Shown: positions 34,504-47,166 of the stretch, one piece after another
How the letters are laid out: each line of letters starts with the position of its first letter
How positions within the stretch are numbered: position 1 is the stretch's first letter
Origin: Phaseolus vulgaris
Taxonomy: Eukaryota > Streptophyta > Magnoliopsida > Fabales > Fabaceae
Length of the DNA: 64,000 nucleotides
Direction of reading: 5' to 3'
NCBI RefSeq assembly: GCF_000499845.2
Contig: NC_023756.2
Coordinates: forward strand, 3,621,332-3,685,331
Notes under the pieces: generated by a model
What the model saw: the letters and a program-made list of their open reading frames with translations, nothing else
Told to the model about the DNA's origin: nothing
Database searches by the model: none
Translations under genes and position numbers: made by a program

Positions 34504-36780
34504 ATGAGTTTTCTTAATTTTGTTTAACTACACAATCAAATTTTAATTTAGATTGTGTTACTGTACTTTATATCAAAATAACAAAACTATTAAAAATGAT
34601 ATTTCTCCACATTTCATTAATATTATTATTGTAAATTGTGACCTTCTTAGTATTCAAATTAATATATATACACTATTATTTTTATTTTAAAGTATAAATA
34701 ATTTTAATTAACAATTTTTTAAATTCTCTATTAAAATAATTTAGAGATAACATGAATGTCAATAAAGAACCTAACTATAATTTAAACATACAACATGCAA
34801 ACATTGCACATGCATGCAAAGAATCATAACACATGTTTTATTCTTTGTGAAAATCTTAAACATTAGGTAAGAATTACAATTACAAAAATATTGAAGACTT
34901 AATTTAGAACACAAAAACATAAAATTCATACCAATAAAAAAATTATAAAAATACAATATTGAATATAATTAAATTTAATCAAATATATTATTTAGCATGA
35001 ATATTAAGAGATTATACTTTTTAGCAAGTCTCACATTATTAGTTACTAAGACTCCTTTTTATTATAATTATTGATGATTCTTCAGGATATTTTGAACAAA
35101 TATAATAATTGAAAATCTTGCAAAGCATAACTGAAATAACTGAAACAAAAGTGAGTATAATAAACTGTCCAAGGCATATATTGTAATGTATTTACAAATT
35201 ATTATAATAGTGATTAATTTATCTAATTTTTCTTTACTTTCATCAAATTTTATCTTTTTTCTATTGTTGAAAAGTTTTTAAATTTTACTCTATGTACACT
35301 GGAATCATTATTTGAAACACTAACTCATTTTCTATTTTATAGTTGGACAATTTCTATCCATCTATAATTTTAGAGTTATATATTTTAATTTTATAAAACA
35401 CTTACATATTATTGAAAACACATATGAGCCGTTATTATTTTGTTCCTGTTAAATGTAACAACACATGAAAATGTTAGGTGAAATAACTGAAATGATAGAA
35501 ATACTATATTCAATTTGTTGAGGTAAAAATTTTGCATGTGACATTTTACTACATATGTGTGCAAAACCTTGCTAACATTTGAAATTTTCATAGTGTGTTA
35601 ACTAATTTTATTATATCAATTATTTTATTTTATTTTTTGGTTTTAAATTTAAAAAATTATGTAAATAAATAAAGGAGTAAATGGTATTATGATAATAAAT
35701 ATTCACTATTTAAAAACTAATTTAGTGAATAATATATTGATAACTAAATTGGTTTCCGTATAACATATTCAATAATCTAGTCTATATATAATTGGTTTAT
35801 AAATCACAATAAAAAAAATAGTACATAATTTTATAAAATTTAAATACTAAAAAAATAATATCTAAAATAAGATTTTAATGACGAAAAATTTAAATATATT
35901 AATCCAGGAAAAAACTTAATATCTAATTTTATTATTTATTGACAAAACATTAGTCCTTGAAATAAATTAATAATAATTAAAAAATATTTCTATTTATATT
36001 TCAATTAGAGACAAAAAAAAGTTGTTTCTAAATAAACAAATGTTTTTTTATGACCATTAGTCACTAAAAGTATAATCTCTATTTATATCAAAAGTTTTTA
36101 TTAATAATAAAAACTAATTTAACTTTCAATAATTTTTAATTTATAAAATAATTTTTGATTTAGTGAATATAATAATTAGTTATTTTTATTTCATCCATCA
36201 TAATCATCTCTCACAGCAGTATTGGAATGCATTACTATCAATGCGCAAATTTAAAACAAAATTGGAAACAATATATATGAAAGAGAAGTAAGAATAAAAT
36301 ATGAGAATGAAGATATCTCTTAATAATCTGAAACAAGAAAGAAAACATCTAATAATTGTAAAACAATATCATAAGGTAGATTTTTAATCTAATTTTGTAC
36401 AAGGAAAGAAGATTATAAAGCAGACTCAGAAGAAGAAAAAAGGAGCATCATATGCAACACACTCTAACCTAGTTTTATTTTATTTTTTTCTTTTTTTTGT
36501 TTTTGTCTCCGCATGGAATGCTAAAATCATTTTGGTTGATTCCTTTGTAATTTCTCATGAGTTTTGAAGTTTTGATGAATAAAAGTTTATTTTTTTATTC
36601 TTTGTAACAGTTGTTTTAATCTTTTAATCTTTTAATCTCTTGGAAATTTGGTTTTTATGAGAGGTTGTACTTGAATGCACAATTGAGAGTCTTACTTGTC
36701 TTAAAATTTGGTTTTTTAATTAGTTCGCATTATTCTGATTAATTTCTTAGACGCATGATTCAGGAGAGAGGAGAGAAACA
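34504..36780. other. Intergenic DNA of unit 2
   Basis: AT-rich sequence matching 18.27-20.65 kb of unit 1. No gene seen. Confidence 0.6.
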
Positions 36781-37990
36781 TCCCATGAGTACATACATGG
36801 ATACAAGTGGCATATTGAATACATCATAAACACATGTTTTCTGATAAGATTCAGTTAAATTAGATTGACACGTGTTTGATTTAGTTTAACATGTTGATTT
36901 TTATAGCAATGTAAGTTCAAGAGGGGAGGGGGGGTGAATTGTACTTAGACTAATTTTCGCAAAGATCAAATTATTCAATCCTGACTGAAAAAACAACTGG
37001 TTATTTTATGAAATAACATATTGAAATTTCCTTAACAGAATACCACCATAGGGAAAACAATAGATTGTCTACAGAAACAACAAATTAATATTTTTTCTTA
37101 AGCAAATTCATAACCAATTTCAAGATATTCACTTAAAGAAAAATTTATCAGATTATTCTTGAATAGCAGCAGTTCTTGATATCAATTTAAGTCACCCAGA
37201 TTAAACAGATTAAAACTCAAAATAATAGATCGAAATTCTTATTCTAGTCTCAATCAAGAAAAATTACAGATTATCTTTTCAGTTAACAAGTTAACAAATT
37301 AAATTTTTTATAACAAAACCAACAAGTAAAAAACAATTGATTAATCTGTAAAACAACAATTTTACACTCAAGGCACTTTCACATGGTTTTTCCCTTCAAA
37401 TCAAAAGAATACTATTTTTTATAAATAGAACTCAATTTGTTGATTTGAGAATTAGATATAGTTTGTGTTAACGAACCTGTAGAAAAATATCCAAGTAATC
37501 TCTTCCTTCCTTATCCAACTAAAATTGCATTTTTTTATTTTTGCAATAACAGAAGAAGGAGAATTTCTTCGATTGAGTGTATGAAAACTTTTTATACTTT
37601 GTCTTTCAAGCACAAAATTATCGTCTAATTGTATATCATCACGCAATACTTGCGAGAATCTAAAAAAGTTTTTAAAATACAATTCAACACTCTCTTATTA
37701 TGTTTTACCTATTTTTTCACAGTTGAAGATGATATTTTAAACACTACATATTTATCTAGAAATTATTTTATCGTTATTTCTTTATTGTTATTTAAATTCA
37801 CATTATGAAGATTTAAGTTCTATTAGACCTTTTGTCACGAGACTTGGTAATATCATTGGATGGTCTTATAAATCTATCAACTATCAGAAAAAAAAAACAT
37901 GTTAAAATGTTCAGATAATACATTCAAAATTATACAAATAAGTCATATAGAGTGTTTATTATCATTAAAACTCATAGATAATGTACTAGT
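36781..37990. repeat. Dispersed G-run repeat, unit 2 copy
   Basis: Same element as 20.65-21.80 kb; the G-run lies near 36920-36932. Non-coding or decayed. Confidence 0.5.
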
Positions 37991-38009
37991 TTTAGACCGT
38001 CTAATGGGA

Positions 38010-38530
38010 CTTGAAAGATTAGGCACATGACCTGATTAGTGTTCCACTTATTACAAAAAATCCAAGGAAAGTAAATGCAACACAAACTAAGGCAAAATCA
38101 CATTCAAGCCATAAACAAGTAAAACTCATCGTTTGAGCTTCTTTAATGGCATGTATAACTCCATAAAACTCAACAACCAAAGCAGTTTGAATATCTAAGG
38201 AAAGAAGAGAAACCATCAATAAACGCACCTATACTCCCATGAAAAATACCACCACAAGTAACAAGACTAGGAGAACCCCTAGCAGGATCATCATTATTAA
38301 TTTTAACCCAACATGGTGAAGGAAACTCTCATCTAACAGGAAGAGGATGAAGAACTTTTTCACTATGAATATTAATATAAAAGAACTTAAGCAAATTGAA
38401 ATTAAACATATCATTGGTCATATAGCTTTCGGACAAATTACTCAGTAGGCAAGTGAAATCTTTAATGGTGTAAATGGTCCTGGAAAAATTAATCTTAACT
38501 TGAAATCTAGCATAATTTCTCATACGTCAT
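38010..38530 (-). pseudogene. LINE C-terminal RNase H remnant, unit 2
   Basis: The longest of the three unit copies. It starts with a MRNYARFQVKI-like segment, then PCWVKIN, TCGGIFHGS, VVEFYGVIHAIKEAQTM and WLECDFALVC. The end is shortened and shifted in frame relative to units 1 and 3. Upstream RT sequence is absent. Confidence 0.75.
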
Positions 38531-38676
38531 ATCATCCAAATAGAAAGCATTTTGACAACAAATTTAATCAAATTAACATATGACTTAAATTTTAATTATA
38601 TTAATTAAATAGTTACTAAATTTTATTAATTTATAATTAACTTAAATTATAATGTTAACTAGTTATATATATACAT

Positions 38677-38938
38677 ACACACGTGTATAAAACTAAGACA
38701 CTATTTTTAATAGTTTTTTAATATCTTTAGTAATTTTTTTAAAATTCATTTAAGCAATAATTATATTAATTAAAATATATTAAGATAAAAATATAACATT
38801 TTAATCAATTATTAATTAATAGAATTTATTAATATTTTAATTATTGTAATTATTGACTTATCATAATGAATTTTAAATGTTTTTACTAAAGATATTAAAA
38901 AAAATTTAGAATAGTGTTTTACTTTTATACACGTGTCT
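38677..38938. mobile_element. MITE in the proximal promoter of chimera B
   Basis: Copy of the 22387-22645 element, with ACACACGTGTATAAAA at the left and TTTTATACACGTGT at the right, and the same AT-rich interior. About 130 bases upstream of the ATG. Confidence 0.7.
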
Positions 38939-39065
38939 GGATGATGATATTATATTAAGTAGTTTTATTTGGTGGATGTGGTAATGCATATAAAATATGG
39001 TTATTGGTAATGTCATTTTGTTCAATTGATTCAATCTAGTTCGTAATTATCACAAAGCAATTGCA

Positions 39066-41159
39066 ATGGTGAATGATGACGCATTGGTATTGGAAGGTAA
39101 AATGAGTTCAGTGTTGAGCCTAATGAAGAAGACTTTCTATTCGAACAAAGAAATCTTCCTTCGTGAACTTATCAATAATGCTTTTGATGTAAGTTCTCTT
39201 TCAATTTTGATTTTATATTTGTACATTTCTTTTCTAGAATTGTTATCAATCAATGTATGCGTCCTCAGGCTCTAAATAAAATTCGATTTGAGAGGCTTGC
39301 AGACATGAGAATTTTAGATGATGAATTAATGATTAGATTGATACCTCACAAGGCTAAGAAAACACTTTCTATCATCGATAATGGTGTTGGCATGACCAAA
39401 TATGGTAGGAAGGTCACAATGTTTTATTTTCATTTCTATTTAATGGTTATTAAATTATTTTCATTTGTATTTAATGGTTATTAATTGTAGTTTCGTTGTG
39501 TTTGTTTTAGATTTGGTCAATAATTTGGATGTTGGATTCTACTCAGCTTATTTAGTTTCTCAAAAGGTTATCGTCACCTCTAAGTATAATGACCTTGATC
39601 AATATATTTGGGAATCTCAAATCGATGGATCCTTAATTGTCACTAGGGACATTACTGCCCAAAAAATTTCAAGGGGAACCAAAATCACCCTCTTTCTCAA
39701 GGACGATCAGGTATCTATAATAACCCATCCCCAATTTTTTTTGTTATTTCCTTTTTCTAACTCATTTTCCCTTCATTAGTTGGAGTACATAGAAGAGAGC
39801 ACCATCAAAAATCTGGTTAACAAACACTGCCAACACATTACCTATCCTATCTACATTTGGAGTAAAAACACCAAAGACAATTGGCAACTCATTAACTCTT
39901 GGTTGCAGAAGCAAGAGATGAAGAACAAATTTGTGGATGAGAAGCTTGGAAATCACTTACCTGATGATCTCATAGTCTCGATTCTCTTCAAACTTCCTTT
40001 GAAATCTCTCAAGAGATTTGGAGGCCTCTGCAAATCATGGGCCCTCTTGTTTGAGAACTCTCATTTTATTGACTTATTTCGTAATAATGTCATATCTAGT
40101 CACCATTCCTACTATGATGATACATCTCTCATTCTATGTCTCTATCAATATTATAATGACCCGATAAAGTATGAGTCCTGTTTATTTTTACTTAATGGTG
40201 AAAGGTTTCAGAATATAGAAAAATTAAATTGGACAAATCCACTAGAGGATCACCCTTTTGAAAAATATATATTTAGTTATTCCAGTGTTAATGGAATTCT
40301 TTGCTTTTACCTAAATTATTATAACCAATCTATGTATTTATGGAATCCAGCTACAGGTGAATTAAAGACCCTTCCTCGTAGTCCAACTGAGTATGTACCA
40401 CATCATGTCAAACTTTATATTACAAATGATGGCTTTGGTTATGATTGTGTAAGAGATGACTATAAGGTGATTAGAACTGTGACGTTTGGTGACAATCTGG
40501 TTAGTGTGATGGATCAAAATCTGTTTGATATTGAATGGGATTTGACACCCATATGTGAGATCTATAGCCAAAGAAGTAACTCTTGGAGGAAAGTTGATAT
40601 GGATTACGCTTTTTGTTCAAATGGTGGGGAGAACAATTTGTACTTAGATGGAATGTGTCATTGGTTAAATAGTTGGACTTCTGATCAAGATTTTGAGTTT
40701 CAAATTAAATCATCTACTGATGGCCAAGTATACTTGGTATCATTTGACGTGAGCAATGAGACATACTGTGCAACCCTTGTGCCCATAGACATGCCCAAAC
40801 ATGATACTTTTGTTATATATGTTGTGGCCAGGTTCTTATTCGTCTTAAATGGGTCAATTGCTATGATGTCAAATTATAAAGATAAAACTACCTTTTACGT
40901 ATCAATTTTGGGTGAAGTTGGTAGGAAAGAAACATGGAAGAAACTCTTCAGTTTTGATCCTTTACTTGGCATTGGAACACCTATTGGAGCAAGGAGTATG
41001 GGCAATATACTTTTCAAAACAAAGGATGGTCAACTAGTTTGGTTTGACTTAAGTACCCACAAAATTACCAAGGTTGGTATCAAAGTACATCCTGGTATAA
41101 TGTTCCATATGGTAATCTATAGGGAAAGTCTTGTTCAAATCCAAGGAATGAACAGTTAA
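39066..41159 (+). CDS. HSP90 N-domain/F-box/FBA chimeric protein, copy B
   Basis: Exons 39066-39188, 39269-39404, 39511-39710 and 39780-41159; exon lengths 123, 136 and 200 equal those of copy A, and the last is one codon shorter. Product 612 residues, no stop. It keeps RELINNAFDAL (Glu34, Asn38), IIDNGVGMTK, the same lid deletion (NNLDVGFYSAYL) and RGTKITLFLKDDQ, then the F-box LPDDLIVSILFKLPLKSLKRF and the FBA region. The strongest divergence from copy A is in the C-terminal half, around the equivalents of SFGERDEELFT and SSQDLEFQLD, whereas splice sites and the HSP90 part are well kept. That pattern suggests constraint on the fused N-terminal domain and looser constraint or diversification in the presumed substrate-binding part; no rate calculation was possible. 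Confidence 0.86.
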
Positions 41160-41990
41160 TTATTTTTGTTGTTATAACGTAAGTTGTTTTAAAGGTTTCT
41201 CTTGTATATATACAAATGGGTTGACAATTTCAAATTATAATTAAACATAAATAATAAACTATCCAATCCTTTGATAATAATTATAAATTTGTTTTGAAAA
41301 TTTGATTTTTTTTATCTACTTTCTTATATTGGTTCTATTTCAACTTTAAAAATAATCTTTTATCTTTAAGCATGTGTTATTACCTAATGAAGATTATTTT
41401 TTTATAGCTTCATCTATGATAAGAGAGCAAAATAAGTGGTTTATGAAGGATATTTGTATGTGTTAAGATATATTAGTATAATAATTAATTATTTCTTTTA
41501 CTTTTATTCCTCTTTCCTTTTCTCCTATTGTACTTAAGTAGAAACTAAACAGATCGAGAACTGCTAAATTTTAAATATATTGTAATGGAATTTTTTGAAA
41601 CAAAATGATTTAGTGTCCTTTGTAAATATATGACAAGCATGACTTTGGAATATCGACGTGAATGTACAAAATCATGTTGGAATGAATGACGAGTCCAACA
41701 AAAAGAGTTTTAGTGCAATAATTCCAAGAACAAAAATATTGGATCTGCAATACACAAAGTTGCTTCTTCTCCAATATGATAAAACAACCGTTGTTACAGC
41801 CAAAACTAAATGGAATCTTATCTTGTACCTCTTTTTGTTTTCCTTTTTTTTAATTCTTTCAGTAAGAAGAAGAATAGATTGGTAATTATTTACAAATTTA
41901 TTATAAATAAAAAGATTTTTTATAATAATAACTTAGAATTTCAACTTCCATGGCAAAGAAGTTTAAATGTTAAAAACTAGTTTAACTTCA
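41160..41990. other. 3' flank of chimera B
   Basis: AT-rich sequence matching the flanks of copies A and C, with internal deletions. A frame at 41658-41885 is not recognised. Confidence 0.5.
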
Positions 41991-42871
41991 AAACAATTTG
42001 AAAACATAAAAGTGTGTGTGAATGCGCAAATGATCCTAAAGATCAAAGAAAGGTATACTAAGCACAAGAATAGGAAAAAAACTTAAAGTATCACAAAGAC
42101 ATAAAAGGTAAAGAAAATAAAAGAAAGGGATAATACGAAAAAAGAAAGCATAGAAATAAAAGCAAGTGTAAAGTTGGACAAGTCATGTGATGATAGTGCA
42201 ATGAACACTTAAAACTCACTGACACATTATCACACTACTGCACAAAAATTATTACAAATTTTATTGGGATTTCTGTTGGAGCATTTTCCCAAACACTAAA
42301 AAGGAAAGACAATTATGTTGGAGATCCCACATCGACTAGAGATTAGAGCCTTTCATAGTATATAAGTGGGTGCAAACCTCAACCCTATGAGCTGGTTTTA
42401 TGGGGTTGAGTTAGGCTTAAAGTCCACTTCGTAATAAATTATACAAGAAAATAAAATTACACAAAATTCTATGATACTAAAACAAATTATAAGGCTTGAA
42501 CATAAGGTGTTTGGTGAAAAGTTTGAATGTATATGATTTGGTCCTTGAAGTGAAGTGATATGAATTTCCTTTTCTTTGATCCTTCTTTCTCCTTTTGATA
42601 TAGACTCTTGAAGACCAAATTGTTACCCCAAAAATGGTTTAGCCAAAGCACTCCTTTATGTACCACTTCTAGCACCACCAAATCACCAAAAAGGTGTACC
42701 AACGGAAGCCAATAAAGAAAGCAATAAATGCTAAAAATTTGGAAAGCTAAAATTAAGAGGAATAATCATGTAGTCCGGCTTTGGATGGTCCTCCATCAAA
42801 TAATATATGATAAAACACCATGGAATGTCAAGAAAGATAAGCAAAAATTAAGGCTACTAATAAAAGTAAGC
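41991..42871 (-). repeat. Segment S plus repeat R, minus orientation, interrupted
   Basis: Matches 27.0-27.75 kb and 52.27-53.03 kb. It is interrupted by a solo TRIM LTR (42316-42436), and at 42872 by a full copia element; R resumes at 47462. Confidence 0.75.
42316..42436 (+). mobile_element. Solo LTR of a TRIM-type element
   Basis: A 121-bp block from TGTTGGAGATCC to CTTCGTAATA, flanked by the 5-bp duplication AATTA (42311-42315 and 42437-42441). The same site at about 27.32 kb and 52.59 kb is uninterrupted (single AATTATAC), which proves an insertion. The same family, in the other orientation, is found at 46.8-47.05 kb. Confidence 0.88.
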
Positions 42872-42876
42872 ATAAG

Positions 42877-43156
42877 TATTACAGTAAATGAAGATGAATA
42901 TTCCTTGTCTGATGTGATGCTTTAATGTAGCGTACGTAATCGCACGTAATCGTAATGAAGAAAGAGAGGTTTTGATGAACCCTAATTGTAGAGAAAAATA
43001 AATATAAAAAAAACTTTTATTCACTTGTATATTAGAGAGTAAAATACATGGTGTATATATAAGAAAAAGATTAAGACCTAGCTGAAACAGAAAAGGAAAG
43101 TTGGGCCAAATAAACAAAACCCAATAATTTAAAATATAAAATTAAATATATTAACA
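42877..43156 (-). repeat. Copia 3' LTR
   Basis: 280 bp, paired with 47177-47456. It is preceded on the minus strand by a purine tract, CTTGAAGGGG (43157-43166). Confidence 0.9.
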
Positions 43157-43215
43157 CCCCTTCAAGCTGGGGAGTAGATATTTGTCAGGCCCAGCTTGGA
43201 TTTGAGAGAAGAGAA

Positions 43216-43489
43216 TTATGCGGAAGCAAGGGGCTTGGTGAATATTTCAGCAACTTGCATTGCAGAAGTAATGGGAAGTAGTTTGAGGAGACCAGAGTTA
43301 AGTTTTTCACGAACTAGGTGGCAATCAATTTCGATGTGCTTGGTTCGTTCATGAAAAACTTGATTGGAAGCTATTTGAAGGGCAGATTTGTTATCACAGT
43401 ACAGGGTTGCAGGCTGGGAGAGAGGAAGATGTAAATCCTGAAGGAGGTAAGACAACCATTGTAACTCACATGTGGTGGTGGCAAGGGCT
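43216..43489 (-). pseudogene. Copia RNase H part
   Basis: The frame reads [17 protein letters not shown], then [26 protein letters not shown] and AEIFTKPL. Conserved copia RNase H acidic residues (CDN, EYR, EID) are present. It is out of frame with the RT upstream. Confidence 0.85.
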
Positions 43490-44530
43490 CTATACTCGAC
43501 TGCAGAGGAGCTGCGGGAGATAGTTGGCTGCTTCTTTGATTTCCATGATATTAGGGAGTCTCCTAAGTAGATGGAATATCCAGTGACAGATTTGCGTGTG
43601 GTAAATTAGACGTCCAAGGAGTCTTCTGTATTGGGAAGTGGCATCAGCATCGAGAGGTGAGCCTTGGCCGGGAGAGAGACGGGAGGTGTGAGTCATAGGA
43701 GTGGCCACAGGTGCAGAGTCAAGCATGCCAGTTTCGTGAAGGAGATCAAGAGTATACTTGCGTTGACTTAAATGAAGACCAGTACTGTTGCGAGTAATTT
43801 CCAGTCCCAAAAAGTAAGTGAGATTACCTAAATTTTTTATCTTGAAGTGATGGTGAAGGGATGCAGTAATTGTATTGATTTCCTCCGTGTCATCACCAGT
43901 TAAGACCAATTCATCAACATAAACAAGAATAACAGTGAGTTTATCATTATTATATTTAAGAAAAAGAGAGTGATCAGCAACAGAAATAGAGTAATTATTT
44001 GATAAAAGAAAAGTAGAAAGTTTGGTGTACCATTGGCGACCAGCTTGACAAAGGCCATACAAAGACCGTTGAAGCTTGGAAACATGCTGGGGAGAAGGAA
44101 GAGAGAAGCCAGGTGGGGGGGTCATGTATACCTCTTCATGGAGATCACCATGAAGAAATGCATTATTGACATCAAGTTGTGTTAAAATCCAATTTTTGGT
44201 AGTGGCAATAGCAAGGAGAAGGCGGAGGGTAGTGAGTTTAGCAACAGGTGCAAAAGTGTCTAAGAAATCAAGTCCTTCAAGTTGGGTGAACCCTTTGGCA
44301 ACAACTCTAGCTTTGTGGCGCTCAACAGTGCCATCAGAATGGTATTTGATTTTATACACCCATTTACAACCAATAGTTTTCTTTCCTGGAGGGATAGGGG
44401 TAAGTTGCCAAGTATTGTTAGCAGCAAGAGCTTGAAGCTCATCTTGCATGGCAGATTGCCAAGAAGCATGTTTGGAGGCTTCATTATATGTTTTGAGGTT
44501 CAGGATGAGAATTGATAGAGGAAATAACAT
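43490..44530 (-). pseudogene. Copia reverse transcriptase part
   Basis: Open for 346 codons and almost the whole RT: WQSAMQDELQAL, KWVYKIKYHSDGTVERHKARVVAKGF, QLDVNNAFLHGDL, LYGLCQAGRQWY, then the catalytic box as YVDELVLTGDD and FLGLEI. YVDE replaces the usual YVDD, so a catalytic aspartate has become glutamate. The frame is broken before RNase H. Confidence 0.88.
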
Positions 44531-45110
44531 TTCTAAAATTGGAAGATAAGGAATTGTAAGACAAGTAATTATGAATAGGATATCTACTACTTACAGTGTT
44601 GGTTGCAGTGTGGAAATCTGCAAGATAGGCAGGTTGTCGGTGAGGACGAGCTGATCTTCTAGGAAATTGGGGTGAGATGCTTCTTGGAGATGCAGGCGGT
44701 GATAATTCTGATGGAGGTGCAATGTTGGATGCAGGAGCAAAGGCACTATTTGTTGGAAGATCATAGGATAATAAGGCTGGTGGAGGGACAATATTGGGTG
44801 CAGGAGTAGAGGCACATGGCTCGACAGGAGGTGCAGTATCAGAAAAAAAATCAAAAGCAAAATTATATGCATTAGAAATAGGGAGAGATAAAGTGTTAGG
44901 GTCCTTAGGCAAGCCACTGTCCAATTTATATGGAAAGTGGTTTTCATGAAAGATTACATGTCTTGATATCTCTATGCTATGAAACTTTAAATTTAAAATA
45001 ATATAACCTTTTGTATTTTGCGGGAAGCCAAGAAAAATACCTTTGATAGATCTATCATCTAATTTTTTTTCTATGTGCAGTAATGGTACTAGCATAACAG
45101 AGACAACCAA
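44484..45110 (-). pseudogene. Copia integrase C-terminus and linker
   Basis: KKLDDRSIKGIFLGF, KGYIILN and SRHVIFHENHFPY are the usual copia sequence between integrase and RT, followed by a Pro/Ser/Ala-rich linker. It lies in a different frame from both neighbours. Confidence 0.82.
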
Positions 45111-45800
45111 ACACTTTTAGAAAGGAAATGTCATATGGTTCTCCAAACAACTTTTCATGAGGAGTGATGTTATTAAGTAATGGAGTAGGAATAGCATTTA
45201 TTAAGAAAACAACATGATTTACAGCAAATTCCCAAAAAATAGGAGGAAGATTTGCTTGAAAAAGTAAAGCCCAGGTTACATTTAGTATGTGTTGATGTTT
45301 ACGTTCTACAATGCCATTTTGTTGTGGTGTTTCAACACAAGATTTTTGATGTATAATTCCCTTTGAAGCATAAAAATTTGACATAGCAAACTCAACACCA
45401 TTGTCAATACGAATCGTTTTGATATTAGTTTTGAAATGATTTTGAACGAAAACAATGAAGTTAATGATGTGCTGACGCACTTCAGATTTGTTATGCAGCA
45501 GAATAACCCAAGTATAACGCGAGTAATCATCAACAATAGTCAAGAAATAACGAAAACCTTGCATAGAAATTATGGAACATGGTCCTCAAATATCAAAGTG
45601 TACAAGATCAAAAATAGCAGAGGTAACAGTATTACTTAAAGTGAAAGGAAGTTTTCTCTGTTTTGCACGACTACAAGTGTCACATACATGATGAGTATCA
45701 ACAGTAATAAAAGAGTATTGTTTGCTTAAGACATGTAATCTTTCATGTGAAGGGTCTCCTAGTCTATAATGCCATAGTGTTTGTCTGTGATATTACAATT
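45055..45800 (-). pseudogene. Copia GAG-pre-integrase and integrase core
   Basis: From about 45778 the minus strand reads WHYRLGDPSHERL and HHVCDTCSRAKQRKLPF (HHCC zinc binding). A TGA in place of a Trp codon near 45583 interrupts it, and it continues YFLTIVDDYSRYTW, IRIDNGVEF and TPQQNGIVERKH (the DDE core). This is a recognisable but interrupted integrase. Confidence 0.83.
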
Positions 45801-45985
45801 AATAAAAGGAGCAAAACAATGCGGTTTAGAACGACTAGAAGCAGGCAAGGTAGTGACAAGGTACAAGCCAGCGGTGGCTTTAACTGTACCAATCCTCTCT
45901 TGGGTGAGATTGTCTTGTATAATGCAGTGGGTTGAAGTGAAAGTTAAAGTGCATTTAAGTTGGTGTGTGAGTTTAGAAACATATA

Positions 45986-46681
45986 TTAAGTTAATTGAAA
46001 ATGAGGCACGTATAACACATCAGACAAATAAAACTTATCAGAAAAACGTACTAAACCAGAATATGTGGCATAAACAGTTTGGCCATTTGGAAGACTAATT
46101 AAGACAGGTTTAATTTTAGTATAAGTAGTAAAAACGTTCAAATTGTGACAAACATGACCAGTGGCACCAGAATCAATAATCCAAGATTCTTTTATAGAAG
46201 ATAGTGAAGAGAGAAACTTACCTGTTGAAGAATGCTCAGTATTGGGGATTTCGTTCGTAGAGATGGTGCCGACTTGATTAATTTGAGTGTGAGGGGGAGG
46301 ATCCTCAAGGTTTTGCTGACGCAAAATGTTGGTAAGGAATTGGCACTGTTGTGATGTAAGTTGAATCCCCTTTACATCCGGTTCTTTAGGAAAAAGCTCA
46401 GAAAAAGTGTTAATACTAATCATATTATTGGCTTGGGATGTCCAATTGGTGAATTTGTAGCCAGGAGGGAACCCATCCTTTTTATAACAGGTGTCGACAG
46501 TGTGGCCAAGACAATTACAAAAAGTGCAGACTTTTCTAGTAAAAGAAAACTTTGAGATTTTAACATTACCAGAAGGAAAACCCACTTTGCGAAAACAAAC
46601 TGCCTCAGTATGACCATATTTACCACAAAAATTGCATGTAATAGTGTGACTACTATTAAGACTAGGGTTTTCATTAAACAT
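45986..46681 (-). pseudogene. Copia Gag zinc knuckles and protease
   Basis: Two zinc-finger motifs (CNFCGKYGHTEAVC and CTFCNCLGHTVDTC) followed by the protease motif WIIDSGATGHVC and SLPNGQ. The usual Gag capsid region upstream is absent: the frame begins almost at the first knuckle. The element therefore lacks a capsid domain. Confidence 0.85.
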
Positions 46682-46802
46682 TGTCTAAAAGATTTTTAAA
46701 ACCAATCAAGATTTTGAAAGAGAACAGAAAAAAAAATAACAAGAACAGCAAAGAGGGAAATAAAAATCAGAGAGAAGCGCAACAGAACTTTTCATTCGAA
46801 GA

Positions 46803-46814
46803 GCTCTGATACCA
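46803..46814 (-). other. Inner primer-binding site of the copia element
   Basis: TGGTATCAGAGC on the minus strand (initiator-Met type), directly after a TRIM LTR end GTAATA. This is one of two PBS copies in the same element. Confidence 0.75.
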
Positions 46815-47166
46815 TATTACAAAGTGGACTTTAAGCCTAACTCAACCCCATCAAACCGATTCATGAGGTTAAGGTTTGCACCCACTTATATACAATGAAA
46901 AGGCTCTAATCTCTAGTCGATGTGGGATATTACAAAGTGGACTTTAAGCGTAACTCAACCCCATCAAACCGGCTCATGAGGTTAAGGTTTGCACCCACTT
47001 TTATACAATGAAAAGGCTCTAATCTCTAGTCGATGTGGATCTCCAACACCCCCCCTCACGCCGAGACTACCAACTCGTGCGTGGGACTATATATTATGGG
47101 TGGTCCGATAGCGGGTGGCACGATAAGCCCAACACAAACACTCGCTAGGATAGGCTCGAAAATGAC
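46815..47166 (-). mobile_element. TRIM internal region plus duplicated TRIM LTR inside the copia leader
   Basis: Read on the minus strand from the outer PBS: about 110 bases of internal sequence, a purine tract GAGGGGGGG, then TGTTGGAGATC… which is the TRIM LTR also seen solo at 42316. The LTR is present as two tandem copies of about 110 bp (about 46815-46930 and 46931-47050), the second followed by the inner PBS. The order PBS, short internal region, PPT, LTR is exactly a TRIM without its first LTR. Confidence 0.75.
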
